Shown: positions 26,559 through 36,010 of the stretch, in pieces
How positions within the stretch are numbered: position 1 is the stretch's first letter
How the letters are laid out: every line of letters begins with the position of its first letter
Source of the DNA: Bartonella sp. M0283
GTDB lineage: Bacteria; Pseudomonadota; Alphaproteobacteria; Rhizobiales; Rhizobiaceae
NCBI RefSeq assembly: GCF_016100455.1
Contig: NZ_JACFSK010000001.1
Location: 1,364,001 to 1,428,000, forward strand
Direction: 5' to 3'
DNA: 64,000 nt
The notes under the pieces: model-generated
Databases searched by the model: none
Told to the model about the DNA's origin: nothing
Seen by the model: only the letters and a program-made list of their open reading frames with translations
Translations under genes and position numbers: made by a program

Positions 26559-27713
26559 TCACTCTAACGCCAACCCTTGTTCTTTGGCATAAGTTTCAAG
26601 CTCTAACGCTTTTTCTTTTGTAAGTTTGGATTGTCCCTCTTTTAACGCATTTCTTGCCTTTTCGGTTTCCTTCAAAACGAGCCAAGAATGAATCAATTGT
26701 TTCCACCCTTCAAGATTGTCGGGATTTTGTTCAAGTCTCTGGGCAAGTTTTCCAACCATAGCGTAAATGCCATTGTTTATTTTATCTTGCTCGCCAACAG
26801 AACCATTTTCTGTGGGCGCGGTGGTCTTTCCATTTTCTATCAAATTGCCTTGCGAAGCTGATTGGGCTTTTGCTTTTTCCAATTCTTTGATTGTGTCTTC
26901 AACGCGCTTGCGAGCGACATTATCTTTAACCGGACCGGAAAGATAATTTTTCAATTCTGCAATGGCTTCATCGAATTTACCGTCTTGACGGAGCGCTTCT
27001 GCAATGAAAAGGCGCGGATAAAAATCGTCAGGCGCCAATTTTGCTGCTTTTTGAAAACTTTCTTTGGCATCTTCGTTGATTGTTCCACCATTATAACCGG
27101 CAAGCGCCATACCATAGCCGACAAGCCGTGGGGCAGATTCTCCATTCAATCGCAAGGCACTGACATATGTATTGACAGCATCCTGAAAACGTCCCTCTAC
27201 AAGATAGCCGGTTGCCAGTTCGTCTGCCAATTTTCCGTCATCCGGATGACGTGCAAAAAGCGCTTCGGTACGAACAAGCCTCTCTTCGGCAGTCAAATTT
27301 GACGGATCTTTCATCATGAGATCATTGAAGGGGTGGCTTTCAAGACCGGGGCTTCCCAAAAACAAATAACAGCCAATTGTAATCAGCGGGACACAAAAAA
27401 TTGCCACAGTGATGACCGTTTTTAATCCGCGACTGCGTTTATTGATAAAATCTGCCTGTCTTTTTTGTTTTTCCGCAGCCAATATATTGCGGGCAAGTTC
27501 AAGCCGGGCTTCTTCTGCACTTTCTTTGTCGATGAGATCTCGCTTTAGATCCGCATCAACTTCAGACAACTGGTTCTTATAAATTTCAATGTCGGAAGAA
27601 ATGGAATCGACAACCGACCGCTCCTGCCCTTTTTTTCTCGGGCTACTTACGGCATAGAGCACAACCATAGTAACAATGGCTACAAAAATAGATACGAAAA
27701 CCCAGAATGTCAT
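26559..27713 (-). CDS. ccmI: cytochrome c biogenesis protein CcmI (CycH)
   Basis: A 384-residue bitopic protein with an N-terminal membrane helix, a cytoplasmic coiled linker (SSDIEIYKNQLSEVDADLKR), a second helix near 105-125 and a periplasmic TPR region that holds apocytochrome c for haem ligation. TPR-like repeats are visible from TAEERLVRTEALFARHPDD and again near FQKAAKLAPDDFYPRLFIAEAL. It is the first gene of the ccm set, and the region just upstream would hold the operon promoter. Confidence 0.92.
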   Translation of the reverse strand: MTFWVFVSIFVAIVTMVVLYAVSSPRKKGQERSVVDSISSDIEIYKNQLSEVDADLKRDLIDKESAEEARLELARNILAAEKQKRQADFINKRSRGLKTVITVAIFCVPLITIGCYLFLGSPGLESHPFNDLMMKDPSNLTAEERLVRTEALFARHPDDGKLADELATGYLVEGRFQDAVNTYVSALRLNGESAPRLVGYGMALAGYNGGTINEDAKESFQKAAKLAPDDFYPRLFIAEALRQDGKFDEAIAELKNYLSGPVKDNVARKRVEDTIKELEKAKAQSASQGNLIENGKTTAPTENGSVGEQDKINNGIYAMVGKLAQRLEQNPDNLEGWKQLIHSWLVLKETEKARNALKEGQSKLTKEKALELETYAKEQGLALE

Positions 27714-27812
27714 GATGAGTTCAATATAGAAACGTTCGAGAAAAAACTAGAACCCTTGGTATTTTCTCTCGCCAAATTGATTGAATATATCACTATTAAT
27801 TGATCAAATGTG

Positions 27813-28220
27813 TCAAATGAGCGGCGACCATGTGCCGTTTACATTACGACATGCACTACCATGAACCGTTTGCGGAACACCGTTGATGACAAAAGAGTGG
27901 CTATATTGGCGACAATTTTGTGATCCGACCTGATAAGGTTGACCGGGAGTGACACTTCCCGATGTTCCCTCTTTGGTCGATGTCCAGCTCACTGTTTTTC
28001 CAGCGTCTGTATATTCGAGTGCCTTATATTCGGCTTCGAGTGCCTGTTTGCGATCACTCGAAGAAAGCGACTGCATCGATGTTCCCAATAATCCGTTACC
28101 CATTGTTTTTAAAATAACGCGGGTATTGGCTGGAACTACAGTGCCATCGGGTGCACGACCGTGGCTGCAAGCTGATAAAACTCCTAACGAAACCAACAGG
28201 ACTAGACTGCGTATATTCAT
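27813..28220 (-). CDS. outer-membrane lipoprotein, RT0821/Lpp0805-like surface protein
   Basis: A 135-residue lipoprotein with lipobox LSAC (lipidated Cys18). The C-terminal half, with NCRQYSHSFVINGVPQTVHG and ACRNVNGTWSPL, matches the surface-antigen fold found at the end of many alphaproteobacterial 17-kDa-type lipoproteins; the middle lacks an obvious glycine-zipper. The start is set at ATG 28220, which gives a proper signal peptide; the longer open frame to 28406 has no export logic. It is divergent from the monooxygenase gene. Confidence 0.75.
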   Translation of the reverse strand: MNIRSLVLLVSLGVLSACSHGRAPDGTVVPANTRVILKTMGNGLLGTSMQSLSSSDRKQALEAEYKALEYTDAGKTVSWTSTKEGTSGSVTPGQPYQVGSQNCRQYSHSFVINGVPQTVHGSACRNVNGTWSPLI

Positions 28221-28456
28221 GCTGACACCATCAAATTCCGCCCCCCGGAGTTTCTCATATCGGGTTAAAAGCAAGATTACAAAACTTTTTTTCGTCACAA
28301 AGCGGAATATAATGTGCAGAAAAAGCAATTGAAAAACAACGTGATATTGACACTCACGGAATGTTTTATGGAAATTGGGAAACAAAATAACGTATATTCG
28401 GCACAAAAAGAAACAATTATTCTATTTTCCCGTTAAAAATATAAGAGGATTGATCA

Positions 28457-29824
28457 ATGCGGCGGATGTATTTGAACGCCATGGTGTTCGGTTTGGGAAG
28501 TCATGTGGCTTCCTGGCGTTTGCCAGATGTCGATCCACTGGCAATTACCCGCTTGTCTTACTGGACCGATATTGCAAACCGTGCTGAAAAAGGCCAGTTC
28601 GATTCCTTATTTTTAGGAGATATTCTCGCTCTTCAGCACGAAGCAAAAAATAGTGTCAGTGGTGCACTTGATACAGTTGTTGTCCTTTCGGCATTGGCGG
28701 CAACCACCCAGAAAATAGGTCTTATCGGTACGGCATCCACGACATTCGATCATCCCTATCACATAGCACGCAGATTTGCTTCGCTTGATCATATTTCGAA
28801 CGGGCGCGTGGGATGGAATATTGTGACATCAACCACATTGTCGGAAGCAAAAAATTTCGGGCGGGATGTCATCGCTCCATGTCAGGAACGTTATGCACGA
28901 GCGGAAGATGTTTTGAATGCTGTTATGGCTCTTTGGGAAAGCTGGCAACCGGGTGCCCGCATAGCCGACAAGAAATCCGGCCTTTACCTTGACCCTTCGG
29001 CCGTTCACGGTGCCAATTATACCGGTTCGTACACGCGTTCTATCGGCCCGCTCACTGTTCCGCGCTCTCCTCAGGTAAAGCCTTTATTGGCGCAAGGAGG
29101 AGCATCCGAAATCGGACGTTCCTTTGCCGCCTGCTACGCCGATCTTGCATTTACCGTTCAATCCAACATCACCGGGGCAAGACAATATTATCAGGATATC
29201 AAACAAAGGGCGATAAAAAGTGGCCGTAGTTGTGATGATATATTGGTGTTTCCGGGAATTGTTCCGGTTATAGGAAAGACCCATGAAGAAGCGGAAGCGA
29301 AATTTGAATATCTGAACAGTTTTGCCGTTCCAAAATCCGGCATTCGCCGTCTTTCTTATATTTTTGATAAAGATTTGTCAGAATTTCCGCTTGATAAAAC
29401 TTTGCCTGATAGTTTCCTGAAATTGGCTGATGAGGAAAAGACTCCAAGCCGCACGCGTCTTATACTTGCCGACGCACGTTTACGCAAGCTCACTCTAAGA
29501 CAGATGATCGAACGTTTCATGTGTTCACGCGGACATCTTCTCGTTGTGGGAACGCCGGAAGAGGTAGCCGATACAATGCAAGAGTGGTTTGAAAACGAAG
29601 CCGCAGACGGATTTAACGTGCTCTTTCCTGCATTGCCGATTGATATAGACGTTTTTGCCGAAACTGTAATTCCGCTTCTGGAAAAACGCGGCCTCTATAA
29701 ATATCCGCGGCAAGGTGAATTATTGCGCGAGCGCTACGAGTTACCATTCCATGAATCAAAGGTTGCACACACAATGGCACCTGGCCAGTATATAGCTATG
29801 GGCACCTCGAGCGTACATCACTGA
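28457..29824 (+). CDS. LLM flavin-dependent monooxygenase, NtaA/SnaA/DszA type
   Basis: A 455-residue FMN-dependent monooxygenase of the bacterial-luciferase class. Typical parts are FDSLFLGDILAL, TTFDHPYHIARRFASLDHISNGRVGWNIVTS and ERFMCSRGHLLVVGTPEEVAD. Relatives attack nitrilotriacetate, EDTA, alkanesulfonates or dimethyl sulfide using reduced FMN from a partner reductase, which is not adjacent here. AGAGGA lies eight bases before the ATG. The substrate is unknown; sulfur or chelate scavenging is plausible. Confidence 0.85.
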   Translation: MRRMYLNAMVFGLGSHVASWRLPDVDPLAITRLSYWTDIANRAEKGQFDSLFLGDILALQHEAKNSVSGALDTVVVLSALAATTQKIGLIGTASTTFDHPYHIARRFASLDHISNGRVGWNIVTSTTLSEAKNFGRDVIAPCQERYARAEDVLNAVMALWESWQPGARIADKKSGLYLDPSAVHGANYTGSYTRSIGPLTVPRSPQVKPLLAQGGASEIGRSFAACYADLAFTVQSNITGARQYYQDIKQRAIKSGRSCDDILVFPGIVPVIGKTHEEAEAKFEYLNSFAVPKSGIRRLSYIFDKDLSEFPLDKTLPDSFLKLADEEKTPSRTRLILADARLRKLTLRQMIERFMCSRGHLLVVGTPEEVADTMQEWFENEAADGFNVLFPALPIDIDVFAETVIPLLEKRGLYKYPRQGELLRERYELPFHESKVAHTMAPGQYIAMGTSSVHH

Positions 29825-29960
29825 TACTGTTCGGATTGCAATAATTTCCCTATCCGGAAAATTGCTATCTCTTGATGATATTTGCGTTGATCACGTTCTC
29901 TGAAGTGTTCGAGATTAGTGAAACTTTTGAAATTGGCAAAGCCTTCAAGATTGATGGAAT

Positions 29961-31415
29961 TCAAGAATTTGCGTAAGGCAGCCGCAAGGTTACGCAAAGC
30001 CCACCAAGTTTGGAAACCGACAATTCAACATTCCCGTCATATTCGCCCACGAGTTCGGTAACGATAGAAAGGCCAAGTCCGGTTCCGGGTTTGCTTTCAT
30101 CCAATCTTTTTCCACGTTCAAGGGCTTCATGCCGCTGGTTTATCGGAAGTCCGGGTCCATCGTCTTCAACAGAAAGTGCAAACATAGGGTGTACAGAGCT
30201 TGCTTCCCTCATTTTGTCGTTTGCCGTTTTACACCGTAAAACGACATGTTTTCGAGCCCATTTACACGCATTTTCCAGTATATTTCCAACCATCTCCTCG
30301 ATATCTTCTTTTTCTCCGATAAAAATAATATCGGCCTCGTTCATGGAAAACGTTATTTCTTTGGAAGGATAGAGTTTACCCATAACTCTCACTAGTCGTT
30401 CCAATAATGGGCGCAATGGTGTGCGATAGATGACGCTATCGCGTTGGGCGGCAATGCGCGCACGTTGCAAATAACGTTCAATCTGGGCGCGCATAATACC
30501 AGTCTGTTCTTTCAACAGCTTTATACTGGAAGAAGAAAGAGCTGAATTCTTCTCGTTCAACTGATCGATTTCATTACCCATGACCGACAATGGTGTTTTC
30601 AATGAATGGGCAAGGTTTCCCACCTGAACACGAAAACGTTCGACAATACGTTGATTGTTGTCAATGAGAGCATTCATTTCTCCGACAAGTGGCATAACTT
30701 CAAGCGGCAAATCGGTATCAAGATGATTGGCTTTACCAGCGCGGATATCCGCCAATGAATGTTGTATACGTTGCAAGGGGCGAAGGCTGATATAGATTAT
30801 TACCAAATTTATCAGAATACTCGCAACGCCGAACAAAGACAGATATAAAAGTAACGTTGTTTTGAACTTATCAAGACCGGCGCGCGTTTCATCAATGTTG
30901 CCCATAACACGAAAGCGCGCAACACGGTTTTTATTATCCAGAATAATGTCGCTTTCCACCACCCGCAAATGCTGTCCATCAGGCCCGTTGGTCCGATATG
31001 AGCGGAAAAATTTCTGGTCGAAAGGGTCGGTTTTTTCACTTGGAGAAGAGATCTTGCGCGCCCCTAAAGATGACGACGTCAATCTTCCCTTCAAATTTCC
31101 CGATAATGCAACAACTTCCCAATACCACCCCGAGGATGGATCGGAATATCGGATATCTCCCAATTCCGGATTTCCCTGTAATTTTCCGTCAGAAGAAACA
31201 CTGACTGCCGAAATCAGACTATAGAGATGGGCAGTTAAAATCCGTTCCATATAATCATTGTTTGATTGGCGATAAAATACGAGACTGACAACAGAGATAA
31301 ATGCCAATGCCGCAATAATCCACAAGGTGAGAAATACATTGACGCGCAGCCCCAGCGATTTACCAACAGTTTTAAAAAGAAGTTTAAATCCGGTCTTGCC
31401 CGTTACTGTTTTCAT
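29961..31415 (-). CDS. feuQ: sensor kinase FeuQ-type
   Basis: A 484-residue kinase with membrane helices at about 23-45 and 185-208, a periplasmic sensor of about 140 residues, HAMP, an H-box with His270 in VGNLAHSLKTPLSVMGNEID and a catalytic domain with NILENACKWA and GTGLGLSIV. The AHSLKTPL box and the short gap to an upstream OmpR-type regulator and a small secreted protein match the FeuN-FeuP-FeuQ module of rhizobia and Brucella, which in Sinorhizobium activates genes for osmotic adaptation such as the cyclic glucan exporter. It starts 13 bases after feuP. Confidence 0.82.
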   Translation of the reverse strand: MKTVTGKTGFKLLFKTVGKSLGLRVNVFLTLWIIAALAFISVVSLVFYRQSNNDYMERILTAHLYSLISAVSVSSDGKLQGNPELGDIRYSDPSSGWYWEVVALSGNLKGRLTSSSLGARKISSPSEKTDPFDQKFFRSYRTNGPDGQHLRVVESDIILDNKNRVARFRVMGNIDETRAGLDKFKTTLLLYLSLFGVASILINLVIIYISLRPLQRIQHSLADIRAGKANHLDTDLPLEVMPLVGEMNALIDNNQRIVERFRVQVGNLAHSLKTPLSVMGNEIDQLNEKNSALSSSSIKLLKEQTGIMRAQIERYLQRARIAAQRDSVIYRTPLRPLLERLVRVMGKLYPSKEITFSMNEADIIFIGEKEDIEEMVGNILENACKWARKHVVLRCKTANDKMREASSVHPMFALSVEDDGPGLPINQRHEALERGKRLDESKPGTGLGLSIVTELVGEYDGNVELSVSKLGGLCVTLRLPYANS

Positions 31416-31428
31416 CGGAAAGCCGCCG

Positions 31429-32094
31429 CTATTTTTCCGGAGACTTCAAGCGGTACCCCATACCGCGGATGGTTTCTATGACATCAACTCCCAATTTCTT
31501 ACGCAACCGTCCGATGAATACCTCTATAGTATTGGAATCTCTGTCAAAATCCTGATCGTAAAGATGCTCGGTCAAATCGGTTCGTGAAATAATCTCCCCC
31601 TGATGATGCATGAGATAGGATAGAAGGGCAAATTCGAGCGAAGTCAACTTGATCTGATTGTCATCGACTGTCACACGCGATGTCTTGGTATCAAGCACCA
31701 CGGGGCCACAAACAAGTTCACTCGAAGCATGCCCTGAAGCGCGTCTGATCAAAGCACGCAGACGTGCCAAAACTTCTTCCATGTGAAAAGGTTTTGTTAC
31801 GTAATCATCGGCACCCGCATCGATACCGGCAACTTTGTCTGACCAACGGTCACGGGCTGTCAAAATCAAAACCGGCATTGACCGTGAATTCTCGCGCCAA
31901 TGTTCAACGATACTGATACCATCCATTTTCGGCAAACCGATATCCAGAACAACAGCATCGTAAGATTCTGTATCGCCGAGAAAATAGCCCTCTTCCCCGT
32001 CATAAGCATGGTCCACGACATAGCCCGCACTGTTGAGCGCTGCAACGAGCTGGCGGTTGAGTTCCCGATCATCCTCTACCACGAGAATTCGCAT
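31429..32094 (-). CDS. feuP: response regulator FeuP-type
   Basis: A 221-residue OmpR/PhoP-class regulator: acidic pair in VVEDDRE, phospho-acceptor in VVLDIGLPKMDG, TKPFHMEEVLARL, and a winged helix with TSLEFALLSYLMHHQGEIISR, EVFIGRLRKKLG and TIRGMGYRL. It lies between the small secreted protein and feuQ, all closely spaced on the minus strand. Confidence 0.85.
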   Translation of the reverse strand: MRILVVEDDRELNRQLVAALNSAGYVVDHAYDGEEGYFLGDTESYDAVVLDIGLPKMDGISIVEHWRENSRSMPVLILTARDRWSDKVAGIDAGADDYVTKPFHMEEVLARLRALIRRASGHASSELVCGPVVLDTKTSRVTVDDNQIKLTSLEFALLSYLMHHQGEIISRTDLTEHLYDQDFDRDSNTIEVFIGRLRKKLGVDVIETIRGMGYRLKSPEK

Positions 32095-32115
32095 GGATTA
32101 TTTTCCGGCTTATTT

Positions 32116-32346
32116 CTAATTAGCGGGAACAGCAACTTCAACGCGACGCGGCTTTTCACCATCCCGAGCAGGTATCAACACAATGACAACGCATGTATTG
32201 CCATTTTGTGTATCAAGTGTGGCACGAGCCAAAGTTCCGCCCTGCTCGGTTGCAACGCGTTTTCCCACTTCTGTGCAATCGGTCGCATGGGCTGTTGTTA
32301 TGCCGGCAAGAGATGTCATAATTAAAAAAAACAGATATTTTTTCAT
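32116..32346 (-). CDS. feuN: small periplasmic protein, FeuN-like
   Basis: A 76-residue protein with a clear signal peptide (cut near TTAHA, residue 21) leaving a mature part of about 55 residues with Cys24 and Cys52, which could form a disulfide, and the strand-rich ending GEKPRRVEVAVPAN. It starts the feuP-feuQ operon, 21 bases ahead of feuP. In Sinorhizobium a periplasmic protein of similar size, FeuN, holds FeuQ in check. The match is by place, size and export signal; I cannot align it to FeuN here. No strong ribosome-binding site is visible. Confidence 0.65.
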   Translation of the reverse strand: MKKYLFFLIMTSLAGITTAHATDCTEVGKRVATEQGGTLARATLDTQNGNTCVVIVLIPARDGEKPRRVEVAVPAN

Positions 32347-32468
32347 GATAGTGCACTCATACCCTATTTAATCTGAATATAAAATGAACAAACCCGTTAT
32401 GTATTGTCCGATCTATCCAAAATTCTATGATTCCTTAAAAAACCGCTTTTTGCAAATTACGGCTGTTA

Positions 32469-32492
32469 TTTCTCCTATAATATTAGGAGAAA
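32469..32492. repeat. nine-pair inverted repeat between feuN and the PBP gene
   Basis: TTTCTCCTA (32469-32477) and TAGGAGAAA (32484-32492) are perfect arms around TAATAT. The symmetry and AT-rich centre suit an operator between two divergent promoters. Otherwise the 340-base gap (32347-32684) contains no gene. Confidence 0.5.
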
Positions 32493-32643
32493 TGCCCATT
32501 TTTCAATGTGAGCGCAATGCGTCGGCTTCAATTAAAAAATTGTTTAATTGCGGTCTTAACCTTTCACCGTATTTTAATGCTTAAGAGAGAAAAAACTGTT
32601 TCGTTCCTTGGTTCGGATAAGATAATATAACAGCTCAATTTAT

Positions 32644-32659
32644 CGTTGTTTTAACAACG
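32644..32659. repeat. short palindrome just upstream of the PBP start
   Basis: CGTTGTT (32644-32650) and AACAACG (32653-32659) flank two T. It ends 25 bases before the PBP start codon, so a bound protein or a leader hairpin there could affect expression. Confidence 0.45.
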
Positions 32660-32684
32660 TATTCATTTAAACGGATTGCGTTTC

Positions 32685-34850
32685 ATGTTCGGTTTCAAAA
32701 AAAATCATAACAAAAATAAAAGGAAGCGCTTCCGTAGTCCACGCCTCATCGAACTCGACTCATTAATCGATACAGGCTTTTACCGTCTTCGTAGCGGACT
32801 TGCGACCTTCTGGGAAAATGCGACAATCATCTCACGTCGCTTTCGTGTACGTGGCTTTAAAAGATTGCTTGTCGAAATTCTCGACGAAGGATTAACTCTC
32901 GGTCTCATCGGTTTTGCCATTTTCACATTCATCGGTGTTTCTGTTTTCACATTGACAAAAAAGGACTGGCATTCACCGGAAGATTTTGCCGTCAATTTTC
33001 TCGACAGACACGGTAATTACATCGGAAGTCGCGGTTCTTTACATGGTGAACCGGTACCAATTGAAGAAATGCCCGACTTTGTTATCAAAGCCGTTCTTGC
33101 AACCGAAGATCGCCGTTTTTTCGAGCATTGGGGAATTGATTTTTACGGTCTTTCACGGGCATTTAGCCAAAATTTACGCGCTCACGGAGTGGTTCAGGGT
33201 GGTTCCACGCTTACTCAACAATTAGCCAAGAACCTTTTTTTAAGCAACGAAAGAACGTTCGAGCGCAAGATCAAGGAAGCATATCTTGCTATATGGCTCG
33301 AAGCCAATCTTTCCAAGAAGCAAATATTGCAGCTTTATCTTGACCGCGCCTATATGGGCGGTGGCGCTTTCGGCATTGCCGCCGCATCCCGATTTTATTT
33401 CGGAAAAGATATTCGTGATGTTTCTCTTGCAGAAGCTGCAATGCTTGCCGGCCTTTTCAAAGCCCCTGGTAAATATGCCCCTCATGTCAATTTGCCAGCT
33501 GCGCGCGCACGCGCCAATGTGGTATTATCCAATCTCGTTGACGACGGCTTGATGACTGAAGGTCAAGTTATCGGTGCCAGACGTCACCCTGCCAGTGTTG
33601 TAACAGAACTGGATAATAACGAGCCAAACTATTTTCTTGATTGGGCTTTTGACGAGGTGCGCAAACTTGGCAATAAATTGCCCAGCCATAATGTCATTGT
33701 GCGTACCACGCTCGATCAAGGCATCCAGAAAGCAACCGAAGAATCAATTGAATATCATCTTCAGCAATATGGTCCGCAATATAAGGCCACCCAGGCAGCA
33801 GCTGTTATCTTGGACAATGACGGTTCGGTACGGGCAATTGTTGGCGGGCGTGACTATCAACAAAGTCAATTCAACCGCGCGACCCAAGGTGGAAGACAAC
33901 CGGGGTCGTCTTTCAAACCTTATGTCTATGCTGTAGCAATGGAACGTGGGCTCACCCCGAAAACAATCATTTCGGATGCGCCGATCAATTGGGGCGGCTG
34001 GTCTCCCAAAAACAATTCGGGACGTTATAGCGGCAATGTCGATCTTGCGACTGCTTTGGCTTTTTCGATCAATACAGTGCCTGTTCGTATTACATATCAA
34101 TATCTTAACCGCGACACCCAGCCGATCCGCGACCTCATTAAAAATATGGGTATCGATGCCAATATTTTTTCCCATAAAACCATGGTGCTGGGCACATCCA
34201 ACATGACACCAATGGATCAGGCTACCGGTTTTAATGTTTTTGCAAATGGCGGCATGGCAGGCAACCGTCACGGTTTTACACAGGTCATGACCACCGACGG
34301 CAGGGTCATATGGGACTGGTCGCGTGATGGTGAAAAACCTCACCGTGTCATGAGTGCCCAATCTGCAGCCTATATGAACCAGATGATGGTGGGCGTGACC
34401 ACACGTGGCTCGGGAAAACGGGCGCAATTGCCAATGACACTCGTTGCCGGCAAGACAGGAACATCGCAAGCTTATCGTGACGCATGGTTTGTTGGTTTTA
34501 CCGGAAATTATACAGGCGCTGTGTGGATGGGAAACGATGATTTTTCATCAATGAACCGTGCTTTTGGCGGTGTCGTTCCGGCGATGATGTGGGATCGCAT
34601 TATGCTCTACGCCCATCAGAATATTACAATCAAACCGCTATTCGGTGTTGAAAATTCAATTCTTTCCAATGCAAAAAAATCTAAAGACGATAATGCAAAC
34701 GAAAATATTGCTCCTGATCTTCCGCAGGTGCTCTCGCCCGGTTCATCAAAAGTCATTCAATCGCTTATCGACGAGTTTCAAAAAGCTCCGCTTCTGACAC
34801 CGGCGAGTTCGGCGCATGTTGTTTCATCCTCAACAAGTCAGATACGTTAA
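32685..34850 (+). CDS. class A penicillin-binding protein (PBP1 family)
   Basis: A 721-residue bifunctional murein synthase. After a basic N-terminus and one membrane helix (about 75-95), the glycosyltransferase domain shows ATEDRRFFEHWGID, GGSTLTQQLAKNLFLS and DRAYMGGGAFGIAAAS. The transpeptidase domain has the SxxK site in RQPGSSFKP, SIN and KTGTS. It polymerises and cross-links peptidoglycan in the periplasm. ATG 32685 is preferred, with GGA nine bases upstream; a TTG at 32676 is possible. Two small membrane proteins follow closely on the same strand. Confidence 0.93.
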   Translation: MFGFKKNHNKNKRKRFRSPRLIELDSLIDTGFYRLRSGLATFWENATIISRRFRVRGFKRLLVEILDEGLTLGLIGFAIFTFIGVSVFTLTKKDWHSPEDFAVNFLDRHGNYIGSRGSLHGEPVPIEEMPDFVIKAVLATEDRRFFEHWGIDFYGLSRAFSQNLRAHGVVQGGSTLTQQLAKNLFLSNERTFERKIKEAYLAIWLEANLSKKQILQLYLDRAYMGGGAFGIAAASRFYFGKDIRDVSLAEAAMLAGLFKAPGKYAPHVNLPAARARANVVLSNLVDDGLMTEGQVIGARRHPASVVTELDNNEPNYFLDWAFDEVRKLGNKLPSHNVIVRTTLDQGIQKATEESIEYHLQQYGPQYKATQAAAVILDNDGSVRAIVGGRDYQQSQFNRATQGGRQPGSSFKPYVYAVAMERGLTPKTIISDAPINWGGWSPKNNSGRYSGNVDLATALAFSINTVPVRITYQYLNRDTQPIRDLIKNMGIDANIFSHKTMVLGTSNMTPMDQATGFNVFANGGMAGNRHGFTQVMTTDGRVIWDWSRDGEKPHRVMSAQSAAYMNQMMVGVTTRGSGKRAQLPMTLVAGKTGTSQAYRDAWFVGFTGNYTGAVWMGNDDFSSMNRAFGGVVPAMMWDRIMLYAHQNITIKPLFGVENSILSNAKKSKDDNANENIAPDLPQVLSPGSSKVIQSLIDEFQKAPLLTPASSAHVVSSSTSQIR

Positions 34851-34882
34851 GACAGATAAATCGGGAACAGGACAGTCAATTT

Positions 34883-35479
34883 ATGTTTTATCGTATATTT
34901 CTCGTCATTTTGAGCCTTGTTATAGCAATTGGCGGAGGAGCATGGAGTGTCAGCTATATTCTTGATACATTTGACGGCTTCGGACGATTAAAAATTGGCC
35001 AATGGGAAGCCTATCCGCTTGCTGGAACCGCAGAAGCAGACGCTTATGCCCGCGCCAGAGCTGCCAGACGCGGCGATATTTCTTTAGGGCGAACCGAAGG
35101 ACTGGTTTTCCAGCTTTGGCGGGATGACCACAATCACCCTCTAAAAAGTCAATGCACGTACCAACTGAAAGGCTTTTTACCTGAAACCAGATTATTTACT
35201 CTCTATGCGGCCGATCATGAGCTGCGCGCGCAATGGATTGACGACAAACTTCCTACCGAATTGTCGAGTAGCAATGTCATTTGGAATCCGGACGGGACAT
35301 TAAGCGTTCTTATTTCCCCGAATGCACAGCCAAGAAACTGGCTGGCGACCCGAGGCAGAAGCGAATATGGATTGATATTGACACTTTATGATACGCCAAT
35401 TGTTACCTCGACTGCCCTTCAGAAACTGGATATGCCTTCACTGAAGCTTGTTCCAACAGGAGGGCGCGATTGTGACTAA
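34883..35479 (+). CDS. DUF1214-containing exported membrane protein
   Basis: A 198-residue protein with one N-terminal membrane helix and a DUF1214-like domain (YAADHELRAQW, NVIWNPDGTLSVLISPNAQPRNWLATRG, LTLYDTP). Its role is not established. It starts 32 bases after the PBP gene and its end overlaps the start of the next gene by eight bases, so the three look co-transcribed. Confidence 0.75.
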   Translation: MFYRIFLVILSLVIAIGGGAWSVSYILDTFDGFGRLKIGQWEAYPLAGTAEADAYARARAARRGDISLGRTEGLVFQLWRDDHNHPLKSQCTYQLKGFLPETRLFTLYAADHELRAQWIDDKLPTELSSSNVIWNPDGTLSVLISPNAQPRNWLATRGRSEYGLILTLYDTPIVTSTALQKLDMPSLKLVPTGGRDCD

Positions 35480-36005
35480 ATTGATCTATGCATTGTTGGT
35501 CGGAATTGTCGGCGCCATTATCGTGCACATTTGTGTGGTATTGATGGTGCCCCATTTTAGCGAACTCAATATTTGGAAGCGGCTCAACGCTGCCGATAAT
35601 AAATACAATTTTGCCCCCCTTTCCAAAGATAATCCGATTGTTGTTGCGAGCGATCCTTTGTTCCGTTTGAGGGCATGTCGTTTCAATCTGGATGACGGCC
35701 CTGTCCATATTATGGCTGAAGGAACAGCGCCTTTCTGGTCAATGTCGGTTTATGATCGCAACGGAATGAATTTCTACAGTTTGAACAATCATACCATGCC
35801 GAACGGAAAACTTGATCTGGTGATCGGCAATCCGGGACAAATCATGGAATTGAAACAGTCAACACCCGTTGATGCGGAAAATTCTGTTCTTGTTGGTGAA
35901 GATCTAAGCGAGGGATTTGTTATCCTGCGCAGTTTAAAAATGAAAATGACCAATGTTGACGACGACTTTATCAATCATGTCCATTGTCAGACACTAGACT
36001 ATTAG
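35472..36005 (+). CDS. DUF1254-like membrane protein
   Basis: A 177-residue protein with one N-terminal helix (LIYALLVGIVGAIIVHICVVLMV) and a periplasmic domain (ASDPLFRLRACRFNLDDGPVHI, GTAPFWSMSVYDRNGMNFYSLN) similar to the DUF1254 part that usually partners DUF1214. The GTG at 35472 has AGGAGGG nine bases upstream inside the previous gene; ATG 35448 lacks one. The pair may form one functional unit split over two genes. Function unknown. Confidence 0.7.
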   Translation: MTKLIYALLVGIVGAIIVHICVVLMVPHFSELNIWKRLNAADNKYNFAPLSKDNPIVVASDPLFRLRACRFNLDDGPVHIMAEGTAPFWSMSVYDRNGMNFYSLNNHTMPNGKLDLVIGNPGQIMELKQSTPVDAENSVLVGEDLSEGFVILRSLKMKMTNVDDDFINHVHCQTLDY

Positions 36006-36010
36006 GTGTT

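Noticed and set aside
32545..32561. CtrA box TTAA...TTAA before the PBP gene
   Set aside because: The two half-sites are eight bases apart rather than seven.
33744..34469. 241-codon frame on the minus strand
   Set aside because: Antisense to the transpeptidase domain of the PBP gene; Cys/His-rich random-looking protein.
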